Assembly: GCA_037013495.1 (NCBI GenBank)
Contig: CM072810.1
Coordinates: 76,430,449 to 76,494,448, forward strand
Direction of reading: 5' to 3'
Length of the DNA: 64,000 nucleotides
DNA from: Hippophae tibetana
Lineage: Eukaryota > Streptophyta > Magnoliopsida > Rosales > Elaeagnaceae
In this document: positions 39,601 to 53,724 of the stretch, one piece after another
Layout of the letters: the number at the start of each line of letters is the position of its first letter
How positions within the stretch are numbered: the first letter of the stretch is position 1
Translations under genes and position numbers: made by a program
Notes under the pieces: generated by a model
What the model was told of the DNA's origin: nothing
The model's database searches: none
The model's input: only the letters and a program-made list of their open reading frames with translations

Positions 39601-40185
39601 TGTTCAATCCATCTTTGTTCTTCATAAATAAAAGAGTAGGAAAAAGAAGATGGGTTATACTCTGCACAATATTAAAAAAAGAAAATTTGAGAAATAAGAG
39701 TTCCAACTTTAAACGGCCATAACTTTTGACTCGTATATCGAAATTACTATTATAATATATCAAGCTAGAGCTTGTAACGATTCCTATAATCTCAGCTATG
39801 TGGCAGAAGAAACTCATTTTTTGAACAAAAATTCTCCCTTTACATCACCTACCGAGGTCTTAATGTTTTTGTTCCATATAGACCCTTTTGTTTTTCTTTG
39901 GATTTTTTTCAATGCAACTATTAAGAATATAGACGTGCCGACGAAAAGTGTGTTTAAAAATATTCTAAATATTTTCAATATCTAATAATTATTCTCATGA
40001 GAATACAAATATACTCATTACGCTTCACAATTTATTTTTTGGAACATAAAATTGAAAGATTAATTTTCGAAGCCATTTATGTATAGCGATTTTCTTTTTT
40101 AGGGAATTGTTATATTTAATGTATTATTTTTATGCTTTTTTTCGTCACGGATGGATTATGCACATTATACAACTAAATAGCCATA
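36690..40185 (+). repeat. Two tandem copies of a 1,748 bp dimer, then return to the older register
   Basis: Anchors are at 36690, 37564, 38438 and 39312. The 36690-38437 dimer and the 38438 copy agree over at least the first ~900 bases, including AATTGAACATATGAAAAGG, CATTACGGTTCAC, CATAAATATGAAAG and GTCACAGATGG. They begin to differ near 39340 (TTCCGTATAATAG against TTCCATATAATAG). The 39312 monomer then resembles 34942, so a dimer has been inserted into a five-monomer register. Confidence 0.82.
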
Positions 40186-42806
40186 TTAAGGTTGCATTTG
40201 GTTTAGGGTTTTTGTTCCGTATAATAGAAAACAGTAGCCTTATGATGGAGGAAGATTTGATAACTTTAGTGAAATTACTTTTTAGAAATATTCTTGCTTT
40301 TATTCCTGTGGTTCTTGATTGAATGCTCCAATTCGTCATATCAAAAGTAGTGATCATCTTTTTTGGCATCACAAGTTTGGGGTATTATGGACTTGTTGAT
40401 GTTGTTTTCATCTGTGTATTTCGTTTCGTATTTATTTTTGAAACCATAGTCTCTTCGTCTTGATCTTTATTTCTATGGTCAATCAATCTTTGTTCTTCAT
40501 AAATAAAAGAGTAGGAAAAAGAAGATGGGTTATACTCTTCACAATATTAAAAAAAGAAAATTTGAGAAATAAGAGTTCCAACTTTAAACGGCCATAACTT
40601 TTGACTCGTATATCGAAATTACTATTATAATATATCAAGTTAGAACTTGTAACGATTCCGATAATCTCAGCTATGTGGCAGAAGAACCTCATTTTTTGAA
40701 CAAAAATTCTCCTTTTACATCACCTACAGAGGTCTTAATGTTTTTGTTCCATATAGACCCTTTTGTTTTTCTTTGGATTTTTTTCAACGCAACAATTACG
40801 AATATTGACGTGCCGACGAAAAGTGTGTTTAAAAATATTCTAAATATTTTCAATATCTCATAATTATTCTCATGACAATACAAATATACTAATTACGCTT
40901 CACAATTATTTTTTTGGAACATAAAATTGAAAGATTAATTTTCGAAGCCATTTATGTATAGCGATTTTCTTTTTTAGTGAATTGTTAAATTTAATGTATT
41001 ATTTTTATTCTTTTTTTCTTCACGGATGGATTAAGCACATTACACAACTAAAGAGCCATATTAAGGTTGCATTAGGTTTAGGGTTTTGTTCCGTATAATA
41101 GAAAACAGTAGCCTTATGATGGAGGAAGATTTGATAACTTTAGTGAAAATACTTTTTAGAAATATTCTTGCTTTTATTCCTGTGGTTCTTGATTGAATGC
41201 TCCAATTCGACATATCAAAAGGAGTGATCATCTTTTTTGGCATCGCAAGTTTGGGGCATTGTGGACTTGTTGATGTTGTTTTCATCTGTGTATTTCGTTT
41301 CGTATTTATTTTTGAAACCATAGTCTCTTCGTCTTGATCTTTATTTCTATGGTCAATCAATCCTTGTTCTTCATAAATAAAGAGTAGGAAAAAGAAGATG
41401 TGTTATACTCTTCACAATATTAAAAAAAGAAAATTTGAGAAATAAGAGTTCCAACTTTAAACGGCCATAACTTTTGACTCGTATATCGAAATTACTATTA
41501 TAATATATCAAGCTAGAGCTTGTAACGATTCCTATAATCTCAGCTATGTGGCAGAAGAACCTCATTTTTTGAACAAAAATTCTCCTTTTACATCACCTAC
41601 AGAGGTCTTAATGTTTTTTTTTCCATATAGACCCTTTTGTTTTTCATTGGATTTTTTTAATGCAACTATTACGAATATAGAGGTGCCGATGAAAAGTGTG
41701 TTTAAAAATATTCTAAATATTTTCAATATCTAATAATTATTCTCATGACAATACAAATATACTCATTACGCTTCACAATTTATTTTTTGGAACATAAAAT
41801 TGAAAGATTAATTTTCGAAGCCATTTATGTATAGCGATTTTCTTTTTTAGTGAATTGTTAAATTAAATGTATTATTTTTATGCTTTTTTCCGTCACGGAT
41901 GGATTATGCACATTACACAACTAAATAGCCATATTAAGGTTGCATTAGGTTTAGGGTTTTGTTCTGTATAATAAAAAACAGTAGCCTTATGATGGAGGTA
42001 GATTTGATAACTTTAGTGAAAATACTTTTTAGAAATATTCTTGCTTTTATTCCTGTGGTTCTTGATTAAATGCTCCAATTCGACATATCAAAAGGAGTAT
42101 CATCTTTTTTGGCATCACAAGTTTGGGGCATTATGGACTTGTTGATGTTGTTTTCATCTGTGTATTTCGTTTCCTATTTATTTTTGAAACCATAGTCTCT
42201 TCTTCTTGATAATTATTACTATGTTCAATCAATCTTTGTTCTTCATAAATAAAAGAGTAGGAAAAAGAAGATGGGTTATACTCTGCACAATATTAAAAAA
42301 AGAAAATTTGAGAAATAAGAGTTCCAACTTTAAACGGCCATAACTTTTTACTCGTATACCGAAATTACTATTATAATATATCAAGTTAGAGCTTGTAACG
42401 ATTCCTGTAATCTCAGCTATGTGGCAGAAGAACCTCATTTTTTGAACAAAAATTCTCCTTTTACATCACCTACAGAGTTCTTAATGTTTTTGTTCCATAT
42501 AGAGCCTTTTGTTTTTCTTTGGATTTTTTTCAACGCAACAATTACCAATATTGACGTGCCGACGAAAAGTGTGTTTAAAAATATTCTAAATATTTTCAAT
42601 ATCTCATAATTATTCTCATGACAATACAAATATACTAATTACGCTTCACAATTATTTTTTTGGAACATAAAATTGAAAGATTAATTTTCGGAGCCATTTA
42701 TGTATAGCGATTTTCTTTTTTAGTGAATTGTTAAATTTAATGTATTATTTTTATTCTTTTTTTCTTCAAGGATGGATTAAGCACATTACACAACTAAATA
42801 GGCATA
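40186..42806 (+). repeat. Transition monomers between two homogenisation domains
   Basis: Anchors are at 40186, 41061 and 41934. Across this stretch several variants change in the same direction: TCTATGTTCAATC becomes TCTATGGTCAATC (from about 40475), CCTACCGAGG becomes CCTACAGAGG (from about 40725), and TTGGGGTATTATGG becomes TTGGGGCATT (from about 41252). The 41934 copy is odd: TTGATTAAATGC in place of TTGATTGAATGC, and a base missing in GGAGTATCATC that destroys TGATCA. Left-type and right-type variants are mixed within these copies. Confidence 0.8.
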
Positions 42807-45800
42807 TTAAGGTTGTATTAGGTTTAGGGTTTTGTTCCGTATAATAGAAAACAGTAGCCTTATGATGGAGGAAGATATGATAACTTTAGTGAAAATAATT
42901 TTTAGAAATATTCTTGCTTTTATTCCTGTGGTTCTTGATTGAATGCTCCAATTCGACATATCAAAAGGAGTGATCATCTTTTTTGGCATCACAAGTTTGG
43001 GGCATTATGGACTTGTTGATGTTGTTTTCATCTGTGTATTTCGTTTCGTATTTATTTTTGAAACCATAGTCTCTTCGTATTGATCTTTATTTCTATGGTC
43101 AATCAATCCTTGTTCTTCATAAATAAAAGAGAAGGAAAAAGAAGATGTGTTATACTCTTCACAATATTAAAAAAAGAAAATTTGAGAAATAAGAGTTCCA
43201 ACTTTAAACGGCCATAACTTTTGACTCGTATATCGAAATTACTATTATAATATATCAAGCTAGAGCTTGTAACGATTCCTATAATCTCAGCTATGTGGCA
43301 GAAGAACCTCATTTTTTGAACAAAAATTCTCCTTTTACATCACCTACAGAGGTCTTAATGTTTTTGTTCCATATAGACCCTTTTGTTTTTCTTTGGATTT
43401 TTTTCAATGCAACAATTACGAATATTGACGTGCCGATGAAAAGTGTGTTTAAAAATATTCTAAATATTTTCAATATCTCATAATTATTCTCATGACAATA
43501 CAAATATACTAATTACGCTTCACAATTATTTTTTTGGAACATAAAATTGAAAGATTAATTTTCGAAGCAATTTATGTATAGCGATTTTCTTTTTTAAGGG
43601 AATTGTTAAATTTAATGTATTATTTTTATGCTTTTTTTCGTCACGGATGGATTATGCACATTACACAACTAAATAGCCATATTAAGGTTGCATTAGGTTT
43701 AGGGTTTTGTTCCGTATAATAGAAAACAGTAGCCTTATGATGGAGGAAGATTTGATAACTTTAGTGAAATTACTTTTTAGAAATATTGTTGCTTTTATTC
43801 CTGTGTTTCTTGATTGAATGCTCCAATTCGACATATCAAAAGGAGTGATCATCTTTTTTGGCATTACAAGGTTGGGGTATTATGGACATGTTGATGTTGT
43901 TTTCCTCTGTGTATTTCGTTTCGTATTTATTTTTGAAACCATAGTCTCTTCTTCTTGATATTTATTTCTATGTTTAATCAATCTTTGTTCTTCATAAATA
44001 AAAGAGTAGGAAAAATAAGATGGGTTATACTCTTCACAATATTAAAAAAAGAAAATTTGAGAAATAAGAGTTCCAACTTTAAACGGCCATAACTTTTGAC
44101 TCGTATATAGAAATTACTATTATAATATATCAAGTTAGAACTTGTAACGATTCCTATAATCTCAGCTATGTGGCAGAAGAACCTCATTTTTTGAACAAAA
44201 ATTCTCCTTTTACATCACCTACAGAGTTCTTAATGTTTTTGTTCCATATAGAGCCTTTTGTTTTTCTTTGGATTTTTTTCAACGCAACAATTACCAATAT
44301 TGACGTGCCGACGAAAAGTGTGTTTAAAAATATTCTAAATATTTTCAATATCTCATAATTATTCTCATGACAATACAAATATACTAATTACGCTTCACAA
44401 TTATTTTTTTGGAACATAAAATTGAAAGATTAATTTTCGGAGCCATTTATGTATAGCGATTTTCTTTTTTAGTGAATTGTTAAATTTAATGTATTATTTT
44501 TATTCTTTTTTTCTTCAAGGATGGATTAAGCACATTACACAACTAAATAGGCATATTAAGGTTGTATTAGGTTTAGGGTTTTGTTCCGTATAATAGAAAA
44601 CAGTAGCCTTATGATGGAGGAAGATATGATAACTTTAGTGAAAATAATTTTTAGAAATATTCTTGCTTTTATTCCTGTGGTTCTTGATTGAATGCTCCAA
44701 TTCGACATATCAAAAGGAGTGATCATCTTTTTTGGCATCACAAGTTTGGGGCATTATGGACTTGTTGATGTTGTTTTCATCTGTGTATTTCGTTTCGTAT
44801 TTATTTTTGAAACCATAGTCTCTTCGTATTGATCTTTATTTCTATGGTCAATCAATCCTTGTTCTTCATAAATAAAAGAGAAGGAAAAAGAAGATGTGTT
44901 ATACTCTTCACAATATTAAAAAAAGAAAATTTGAGAAATAAGAGTTCCAACTTTAAACGGCCATAACTTTTGACTCGTATATCGAAATTACTATTATAAT
45001 ATATCAAGCTAGAGCTTGTAACGATTCCTATAATCTCAGCTATGTGGCAGAAGAACCTCATTTTTTGAACAAAAATTCTCCTTTTACATCACCTACAGAG
45101 GTCTTAATGTTTTTTTTTCCATATAGACCCTTTTGTTTTTCTTTGGATTTGTTTTATGCAACTATTACGAATATAGAGGTGCCGATGAAAAGTGTGTTTA
45201 AAAATATTCTAAATATTTTCAATATCTAATAATTATTCTCATGACAATACAGATATACTCATTACGCTTCACAATTTATTTTTTGGAACATAAAATTGAA
45301 AGATTAATTTTCGAAGCCATTTATGTATAGCGATTTTCTTTTTTAAGGGAATTGTTAAATTTAATGTATTATTTTTATGCTTTTTTTCGTCACGGATGGA
45401 TTATGCACATTACACAACTAAATAGCCATATTAAGGTTGCATTAGGTTTAGGGTTTTGTTCCGTATAATAGAAAACAGTAGCCTTATGATGGAGGAAGAT
45501 TTGATAACTTTAGTGAAATTACTTTTTAGAAATATTGTTGCTTTTATTCCTGTGTTTCTTGATTGAATGCTCCAATTCGACATATCAAAAGGAGTGATCA
45601 TCTTTTTTGGCATTACAAGGTTGGGGTATTATGGACATGTTGATGTTGTTTTCCTCTGTGTATTTCGTTTCGTATTTATTTTTGAAACCATAGTCTCTTC
45701 TTCTTGATATTTATTTCTATGTTTAATCAATCTTTGTTCTTCATAAATAAAAGAGTAGGAAAAATAAGATGGGTTATACTCTTCACAATATTAAAAAAAG

Positions 45801-47179
45801 AAAATTTGAGAAATAAGAGTTCCAACTTTAAACGGCCATAACTTTTGACTCGTATATAGAAATTACTATTATAATATATCAAGTTAGAACTTGTAACGAT
45901 TCCTATAATCTCAGCTATGTGGCAGAAGAACCTCATTTTTTGAACAAAAATTCTCCTTTTACATCACCTACAGAGTTCTTAATGTTTTTGTTCCATATAG
46001 AGCCTTTTGTTTTTCTTTGGATTTTTTTCAACGCAACAATTACCAATATTGACGTGCCGACGAAAAGTGTGTTTAAAAATATTCTAAATATTTTCAATAT
46101 CTCATAATTATTCTCATGACAATACAAATATACTAATTACGCTTCACAATTATTTTTTTGGAACATAAAATTGAAAGATTAATTTTCGGAGCCATTTATG
46201 TATAGCGATTTTCTTTTTTAGTGAATTGTTAAATTTAATGTATTATTTTTATTCTTTTTTTCTTCAAGGATGGATTAAGCACATTACACAACTAAATAGG
46301 CATATTAAGGTTGTATTAGGTTTAGGGTTTTGTTCCGTATAATAGAAAACAGTAGCCTTATGATGGAGGAAGATATGATAACTTTAGTGAAAATAATTTT
46401 TAGAAATATTCTTGCTTTTATTCCTGTGGTTCTTGATTGAATGCTCCAATTCGACATATCAAAAGGAGTGATCATCTTTTTTGGCATCACAAGTTTGGGG
46501 CATTATGGACTTGTTGATGTTGTTTTCATCTGTGTATTTCGTTTCGTATTTATTTTTGAAACCATAGTCTCTTCGTATTGATCTTTATTTCTATGGTCAA
46601 TCAATCCTTGTTCTTCATAAATAAAAGAGAAGGAAAAAGAAGATGTGTTATACTCTTCACAATATTAAAAAAAGAAAATTTGAGAAATAAGAGTTCCAAC
46701 TTTAAACGGCCATAACTTTTGACTCGTATATCGAAATTACTATTATAATATATCAAGCTAGAGCTTGTAACGATTCCTATAATCTCAGCTATGTGGCAGA
46801 AGAACCTCATTTTTTGAACAAAAATTCTCCTTTTACATCACCTACAGAGGTCTTAATGTTTTTTTTTCCATATAGACCCTTTTGTTTTTCTTTGGATTTG
46901 TTTTATGCAACTATTACGAATATAGAGGTGCCGATGAAAAGTGTGTTTAAAAATATTCTAAATATTTTCAATATCTAATAATTATTCTCATGACAATACA
47001 GATATACTCATTACGCTTCACAATTTATTTTTTGGAACATAAAATTGAAAGATTAATTTTCGAAGCCATTTATGTATAGCGATTTTCTTTTTAAGTGAAT
47101 TGTTAAATTTAATGTATTATTTTTTATGCTTTTTTCCGTCACGGATGGATTATGCACATTACACAACTAAATAGCCATA
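42807..47179 (+). repeat. Dimeric higher-order repeat, 1,749 bp unit, tandem copies
   Basis: Anchors are at 42807, 43682, 44556, 45431 and 46305. The monomers at 42807, 44556 and 46305 share CTTCAAGGATGG, AATAGGCATATTAAGG, GAAGATATGATAAC and AAAATAATTTTTAG. Those at 43682 and 45431 share CCTGTGTTTCTTG, GGACATGTTGATG and GGAAAAATAAGATGGG. From about 43,596 to 45,344 the sequence matches 45,345 to 47,093 with no difference that I noticed. The match ends where TTTTTAAGGGAATTG changes to TTTTTAAGTGAATTG. Confidence 0.87.
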
Positions 47180-50100
47180 TTAAGGTTGCATTAGGTTTAG
47201 GGTTTTGTTCTGTATAATAGAAAACAGTAGCCTTATGATGGAGGTTGATTTGATAACTTTAGTGAAAATACTTTTTAGAAATATTCTTGCTTTTATTCCT
47301 GTGGTTCTTGATTGAATGCTCCAATTCGACATATCAAAAGGAGTGATCATCTTTTTTGGCATCACAAGTTTGGGGCATTATGGACTTGTTGATGTTGTTT
47401 TCATCTGTGTATTTCGTTTCGTATTTATTTTTGAAACCATAGTCTCTTCCTCTTGATCTTTATTTCTATGGTCAATCAATCTTTGTTCTTCATAAATAAA
47501 AGAGTAGGAAAAAGAAGATGGGTTATACTCTTCACAATATTAAAAAAAGAAAATTTGAGAAATAAGAGTTCCAACTTTAAACGGCCATAACTTTTGACTG
47601 GTATATCGAAATTACTATTATAATATATCAAGTTAGAACTTGTAACGATTCCTATAATCTCAGCTATGTGGCAGAAGAACCTCATTTTTTGAACAAAAAT
47701 TCTCCTTTTACATCACCTACAGAGGTCTTAATGTTTTTATTCCATATAGAGCCTTTTGTTTTTCTTTGGATTTTTTTCAACGCAACAATTACCAATATTG
47801 ACGTGCCGACGAAAAGTGTGTTTAAAAATATTCTAAATATTTTCAATATCTCATAATTATTCTCATGACAATACAAATATACTAATTACGCTTCACAATT
47901 ATTTTTTAGGAACATAAAATTGAAAGATTAATTTTCGAAGCCATTTATGTATAGCGATTTTCTTTTTTAGTGAATTGTTAAATTTAATGTATTATTTTTA
48001 TTCTTTTTTTCTTCAAGGATGGATTAAGAACATTACACAACTAAATAGGCATATTAAGGTTGCATTAGGTTTAGGGTTTTGTTCCGTATAATAGAAAACA
48101 GTAGCCTTATGATGGAGGAAGATATGATAACTTTAGTGAAAATACTTTTTAGAAATATTCTTGCTTTTATTCCTGTGGTTCTTGATTGAATGCTCCAATT
48201 CGACATATCAAAAGGAGTGATCATCTTTTTTGGCATCACAAGTTTGGGGCATTATGGACTTGTTGATGTTGTTTTCATCTGTGTATTTCGTTTCGTATTT
48301 ATTTTTGAAACCATAGTCTCTTCGTATTGATCTTTATTTCTATGGTCAATCAATCCTTGTTCTTCATAAATAAAAGAGAAGGAAAAAGAAGATGTGTTAT
48401 ACTCTTCACAATATTAAAAAAAGAAAATTTGAGAAATAAGAGTTCCAACTTTAAACGGCCATAACTTTTGACTCGTATATCGAAATTACTATTATAATAT
48501 ATCAAGCTAGAGCTTGTAACGATTCCTATAATCTCAGCTATGTGGCAGAAGAACCTCATTTTTTGAACAAAAATTCTCCTTTTACATCACCTACAGAGGT
48601 CTTAATGTTTTTTTTCCATATAGACCCTTTTGTTTTTCTTTGGATTTGTTTTATGCAACTATTACGAATATAGAGGTGCCGATGAAAAGTGTGTTTAAAA
48701 ATATTCTAAATATTTTCAATATCTAATAATTATTCTCATGACAATACAGATATACTCATTACGCTTCACAATTTATTTTTTGGAACATAAAATTGAAAGA
48801 TTAATTTTCGAAGCCATTTATGTATAGCGATTTTCTTTTTAAGTGAATTGTTAAATTTAATGTATTATTTTTATGCTTTTTTCCGTCACGGATGGATTAT
48901 GCACATTACACAACTAAATAGCCATATTAAGGTTGCATTAGGTTTAGGGTTTTGTTCCGTATAATAGAAAACAGTAGCCTTATGATGGAGGTAGATTTGA
49001 TAACTTTAGTGAAAATACTTTTTAGAAATATTCTTGCTTTTATTCCTGTGGTTCTTGATTGAATGCTCCAATTCGACATATCAAAAGGAGTGATCATCTT
49101 TTTTGGCATCACAAGTTTGGGGCATTATGGACTTGTTGATGTTGTTTTCATCTGTGTATTTCGTTTCGTATTTATTTTTGAAACCATAGTCTCTTCCTCT
49201 TGATCTTTATTTCTATGGTCAATCAATCTTTGTTCTTCATAAATAAAAGAGTAGGAAAAAGAAGATGGGTTATACTCTTCACAATATTAAAAAAAGAAAA
49301 TTTGAGAAATAAGAGTTCCAACTTTAAACGGCCATAACTTTTGACTCGTATATCGAAATTACTATTATAATATATCAAGTTAGAACTTGTAACGATTCCT
49401 ATAATCTCAGCTATGTGGCAGAAGAACCTCATTTTTTGAACAAAAATTCTCCTTTTACATCACCTACAGAGGTCTTAATGTTTTTATTCCATATAGAGCC
49501 TTTTGTTTTTCTTTGGATTTTTTTCAACCCAACAATTACCAATATTGACGTGCCGACGAAAAGTGTGTTTAAAAATATTCTAAATATTTTCAATATCTCA
49601 TAATTATTCTCATGACAATACAATTATACTAATTACGCTTCACAATTATTTTTTAGGAACATAAAATTGAAAGATTAATTTTCGAAGCCATTTATGTATA
49701 GCGATTTTCTTTTTTAGTGAATTGTTAAATTTAATGTATTATTTTTATTCTTTTTTTCTTCAAGGATGGATTAAGCACATTACACAACTAAATAGGCATA
49801 TTAAGGTTGCATTAGTTTTAGGGTTTTGTTCCGTATAATAGAAAACAGTAGCCTTATGATGGAGGAAGATATGATAACTTTAGTGAAAATAATTTTTAGA
49901 AATATTCTTGCTTTTATTCCTGTGGTTCTTGATTGAATGCTCCAATTCGACATATCAAAAGGAGTGATCATCTTTTTTGGCATCACAAGTTTGGGGCATT
50001 ATGGACTTGTTGATGTTGTTTTCATCTGTGTATTTCGTTTCGTATTTATTTTTGAAACCATAGTCTCTTCGTATTGATCTTTATTTCTATGGTCAATCAA

Positions 50101-53100
50101 TCCTTGTTCTTCATAAATAAAAGAGAAGGAAAAAAGAAGATGTGTTATACTCTTCACAATATTAAAAAAAGAAAATTTGAGAAATAAGAGTTCCAACTTT
50201 AAACGGCCATAACTTTTGACTCGTATATCGAAATTACTATTATAATATATCAAGCTAGAGCTTGTAACGATTCCTATAATCTCAGCTATGTGGCAGAAGA
50301 ACCTCATTTTTTGAACAAAAATTCTCCTTTTACATCACCTACAGAGGTCTTAATGTTTTTTTTCCATATAGACCCTTTTGTTTTTCTTTGGATTTGTTTT
50401 ATGCAACTATTACGAATATAGAGGTGCCGATGAAAAGTGTGTTTAAAAATATTCTAAATATTTTCAATATCTAATAATTATTCTCATGACAATACAGATA
50501 TACTCATTACGCTTCACAATTTATTTTTTGGAACATAAAATTGAAAGATTAATTTTCGAAGCCATTTATGTATAGCGATTTTCTTTTTAAGTGAATTGTT
50601 AAATTTAATGTATTATTTTTATGCTTTTTTCTGTCACGGATGGATTATGCACATTACACAACTAAATAGCCATATTAAGGTTGCATTAGGTTTAGGGTTT
50701 TGTTCCGTATAATAGAAAACAGTAGCCTTATGATGGAGGTAGATTTGATAACTTTAGTGAAAATACTTTTTAGAAATATTCTTGCTTTTATTCCTGTGGT
50801 TCTTGATTGAATGCTCCAATTCGACATATCAAAAGGAGTGATCATCTTTTTTGGCATCACAAGTTTGGGGCATTATGGACTTGTTGATGTTGTTTTCATC
50901 TGTGTATTTCGTTTCGTATTTATTTTTGAAACCATAGTCTCTTCCTCTTGATCTTTATTTCTATGGTCAATCAATCTTTGTTCTTCATAAATAAAAGAGT
51001 AGGAAAAAGAAGATGGGTTATACTCTTCACAATATTAAAAAAAGAAAATTTGAGAAATAAGAGTTCCAACTTTAAACGGCCATAACTTTTGACTCGTATA
51101 TCGAAATTACTATTATAATATATCAAGTTAGAACTTGTAACGATTCCTATAATCTCAGCTATGTGGCAGAAGAACCTCATTTTTTGAACAAAAATTCTCC
51201 TTTTACATCACCTACAGAGGTCTTAATGTTTTTATTCCATATAGAGCCTTTTGTTTTTCTTTGGATTTTTTTCAACGCAACAATTACCAATATTGATGTG
51301 CCGACGAAAAGTGTGTTTAAAAATATTCTAAATATTTTCAATATCTCATAATTATTCTCATGACAATACAAATATACTAATTACGCTTCACAATTATTTT
51401 TTAGGAACATAAAATTGAAAGATTAATTTTCGAAGCCATTTATGTATAGCGATTTTCTTTTTTAGTGAATTGTTAAATTAAATGTATGATTTTTATTCTT
51501 TTTTTCTTCAAGGATGGATTAAGCACATTACACAACTAAATAGGCATATTAAGGTTGCATTAGGTTTAGGGTTTTGTTCCGTATAATAGAAAACAGTAGC
51601 CTTATGATGGAGGTAGATTTGATAACTTTAGTGAAAATACTTTTTAGAAATATTCTTGCTTTTATTCCTGTGGTTCTTGATTGAATGCTCCAATTCGACA
51701 TATCAAAAGGAGTGATCATCTTTTTTGGCATCACAAGTTTGGGGCATTATGGACTTGTTGATGTTGTTTTCATCTGTGTATTTCGTTTCGTATTTATTTT
51801 TGAAACCATAGTCTCTTCCTCTTGATCTTTATTTCTATGGTCAATCAATCTTTGTTCTTCATAAATAAAAGAGTAGGAAAAAGAAGATGGGTTATACTCT
51901 TCACAATATTAAAAAAAGAAAATTTGAGAAATAAGAGTTCCAACTTTAAACGGCCATAACTTTTGACTCGTATATCGAAATTACTATTATAATATATCAA
52001 GTTAGAACTTGTAACGATTCCTATAATCTCAGCTATGTGGCAGAAGAACCTCATTTTTTGAACAAAAATTCTCCTTTTACATCACCTACAGAGGTCTTAA
52101 TGTTTTTATTCCATATAGAGCCTTTTGTTTTTCTTTGGATTTTTTTCAACGCAACAATTACCAATATTGATGTGCCGACGAAAAGTGTGTTTAAAAATAT
52201 TCTAAATATTTTCAATATCTCATAATTATTCTCATGACAATACAAATATACTAATTACGCTTCACAATTATTTTTTGGAACATAAAATTGAAAGATTAAT
52301 TTTCGAAGCCATTTATGTATAGCGATTTTCTTTTTAAGTGAATTGTTAAATTTAATGTATTATTTTTATGCTTTTTTCCGTCACGGATGGATTATGCACA
52401 TTACACAACTAAATAGCCATATTAAGGTTGCATTAGGTTTAGGGTTTTGTTCCGTATAATAGAAAACAGTAGCCTTATGATGGAGGTAGATTTGATAACT
52501 TTAGTGAAAATACTTTTTAGAAATATTCTTGCTTTTATTCCTGTGGTTCTTGATTGAATGCTCCAATTCGACATATCAAAAGGAGTGATCATCTTTTTTG
52601 GCATCACAAGTTTGGGGCATTGTGGACTTGTTGATGTTGTTTTCATCTGTGTATTTCGTTTCGTATTTATTTTTGAAACCATAGTCTCTTCCTCTTGATC
52701 TTTATTTCTATGGTCAATCAATCTTTGTTCTTCATAAATAAAAGAGTAGGAAAAAGAAGATGGGTTATACTCTTCACAATATTAAAAAAAGAAAATTTGA
52801 GAAATAAGAGTTCCAACTTTAAACGGCCATAACTTTTGACTCGTATATCGAAATTACTATTATAATATATCAAGTTAGAACTTGTAACGATTCCTATAAT
52901 CTCAGCTATGTGGCAGAAGAACCTCATTTTTTGAACAAAAATTCTCCTTTTACATCACCTACAGAGGTCTTAATGTTTTTATTCCATATAGAGCCTTTTG
53001 TTTTTCTTTGGATTTTTTTCAACGCAACAATTACCAATATTGACGTGCCGACGAAAAGTGTGTTTAAAAATATTCTAAATATTTTCAATATCTCATAATT

Positions 53101-53724
53101 ATTCTCATGACAATACAAATATACTAATTACGCTTCACAATTATTTTTTAGGAACATAAAATTGAAAGATTAATTTTCGAAGCCATTTATGTATAGCGAT
53201 TTTCTTTTTTAGTGAATTGTTAAATTAAATGTATGATTTTTATTCTTTTTTTCTTCAAGGATGGATTAAGCACATTACACAACTAAATAGGCATATTAAG
53301 GTTGCATTAGGTTTAGGGTTTTGTTCCGTATAATAGAAAACAGTAGCCTTATGATGGAGGAAGATATGATAACTTTAGTGAAAATACTTTTTAGAAATAT
53401 TCTTGCTTTTATTCCTTTGGTTCTTGATTGAATGCTCCAATTCGACATATCAAAAGGAGTGATCATCTTTTTTGGCATCACAAGTTTGGGGCATTATGGA
53501 CTTGTTGATGTTGTTTTCATCTGTGTATTTCGTTTCGTATTTATTTTTGAAACCATAGTCTCTTCGTATTGATCTTTATTTCTATGGTCAATCAATCCTT
53601 GTTCTTCATAAATAAAAGAGAAGGAAAAAAGAAGATGTGTTATACTCTTCACAATATTAAAAAAAGAAAATTTGAGAAATAAGAGTTCCAACTTTAAACG
53701 GCCATAACTTTTGACTCGTATATC
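47180..53724 (+). repeat. Alternating two-class monomers with a run of three of one class
   Basis: Anchors are at 47180, 48054, 48927, 49801, 50675, 51549, 52422 and 53296. The GGAGGTAGATTTG / TCTTCCTCTTGATC class (48927, 50675, and 47180 with GGAGGTTGATTTG) alternates with the GGAAGATATGATAAC / TCTTCGTATTGATC class (48054, 49801, 53296), giving 1,747-1,748 bp steps. The alternation breaks at 50675, 51549 and 52422, which are three copies of the first class in a row. That points to one or two single-monomer additions inside a dimeric array. Confidence 0.82.
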
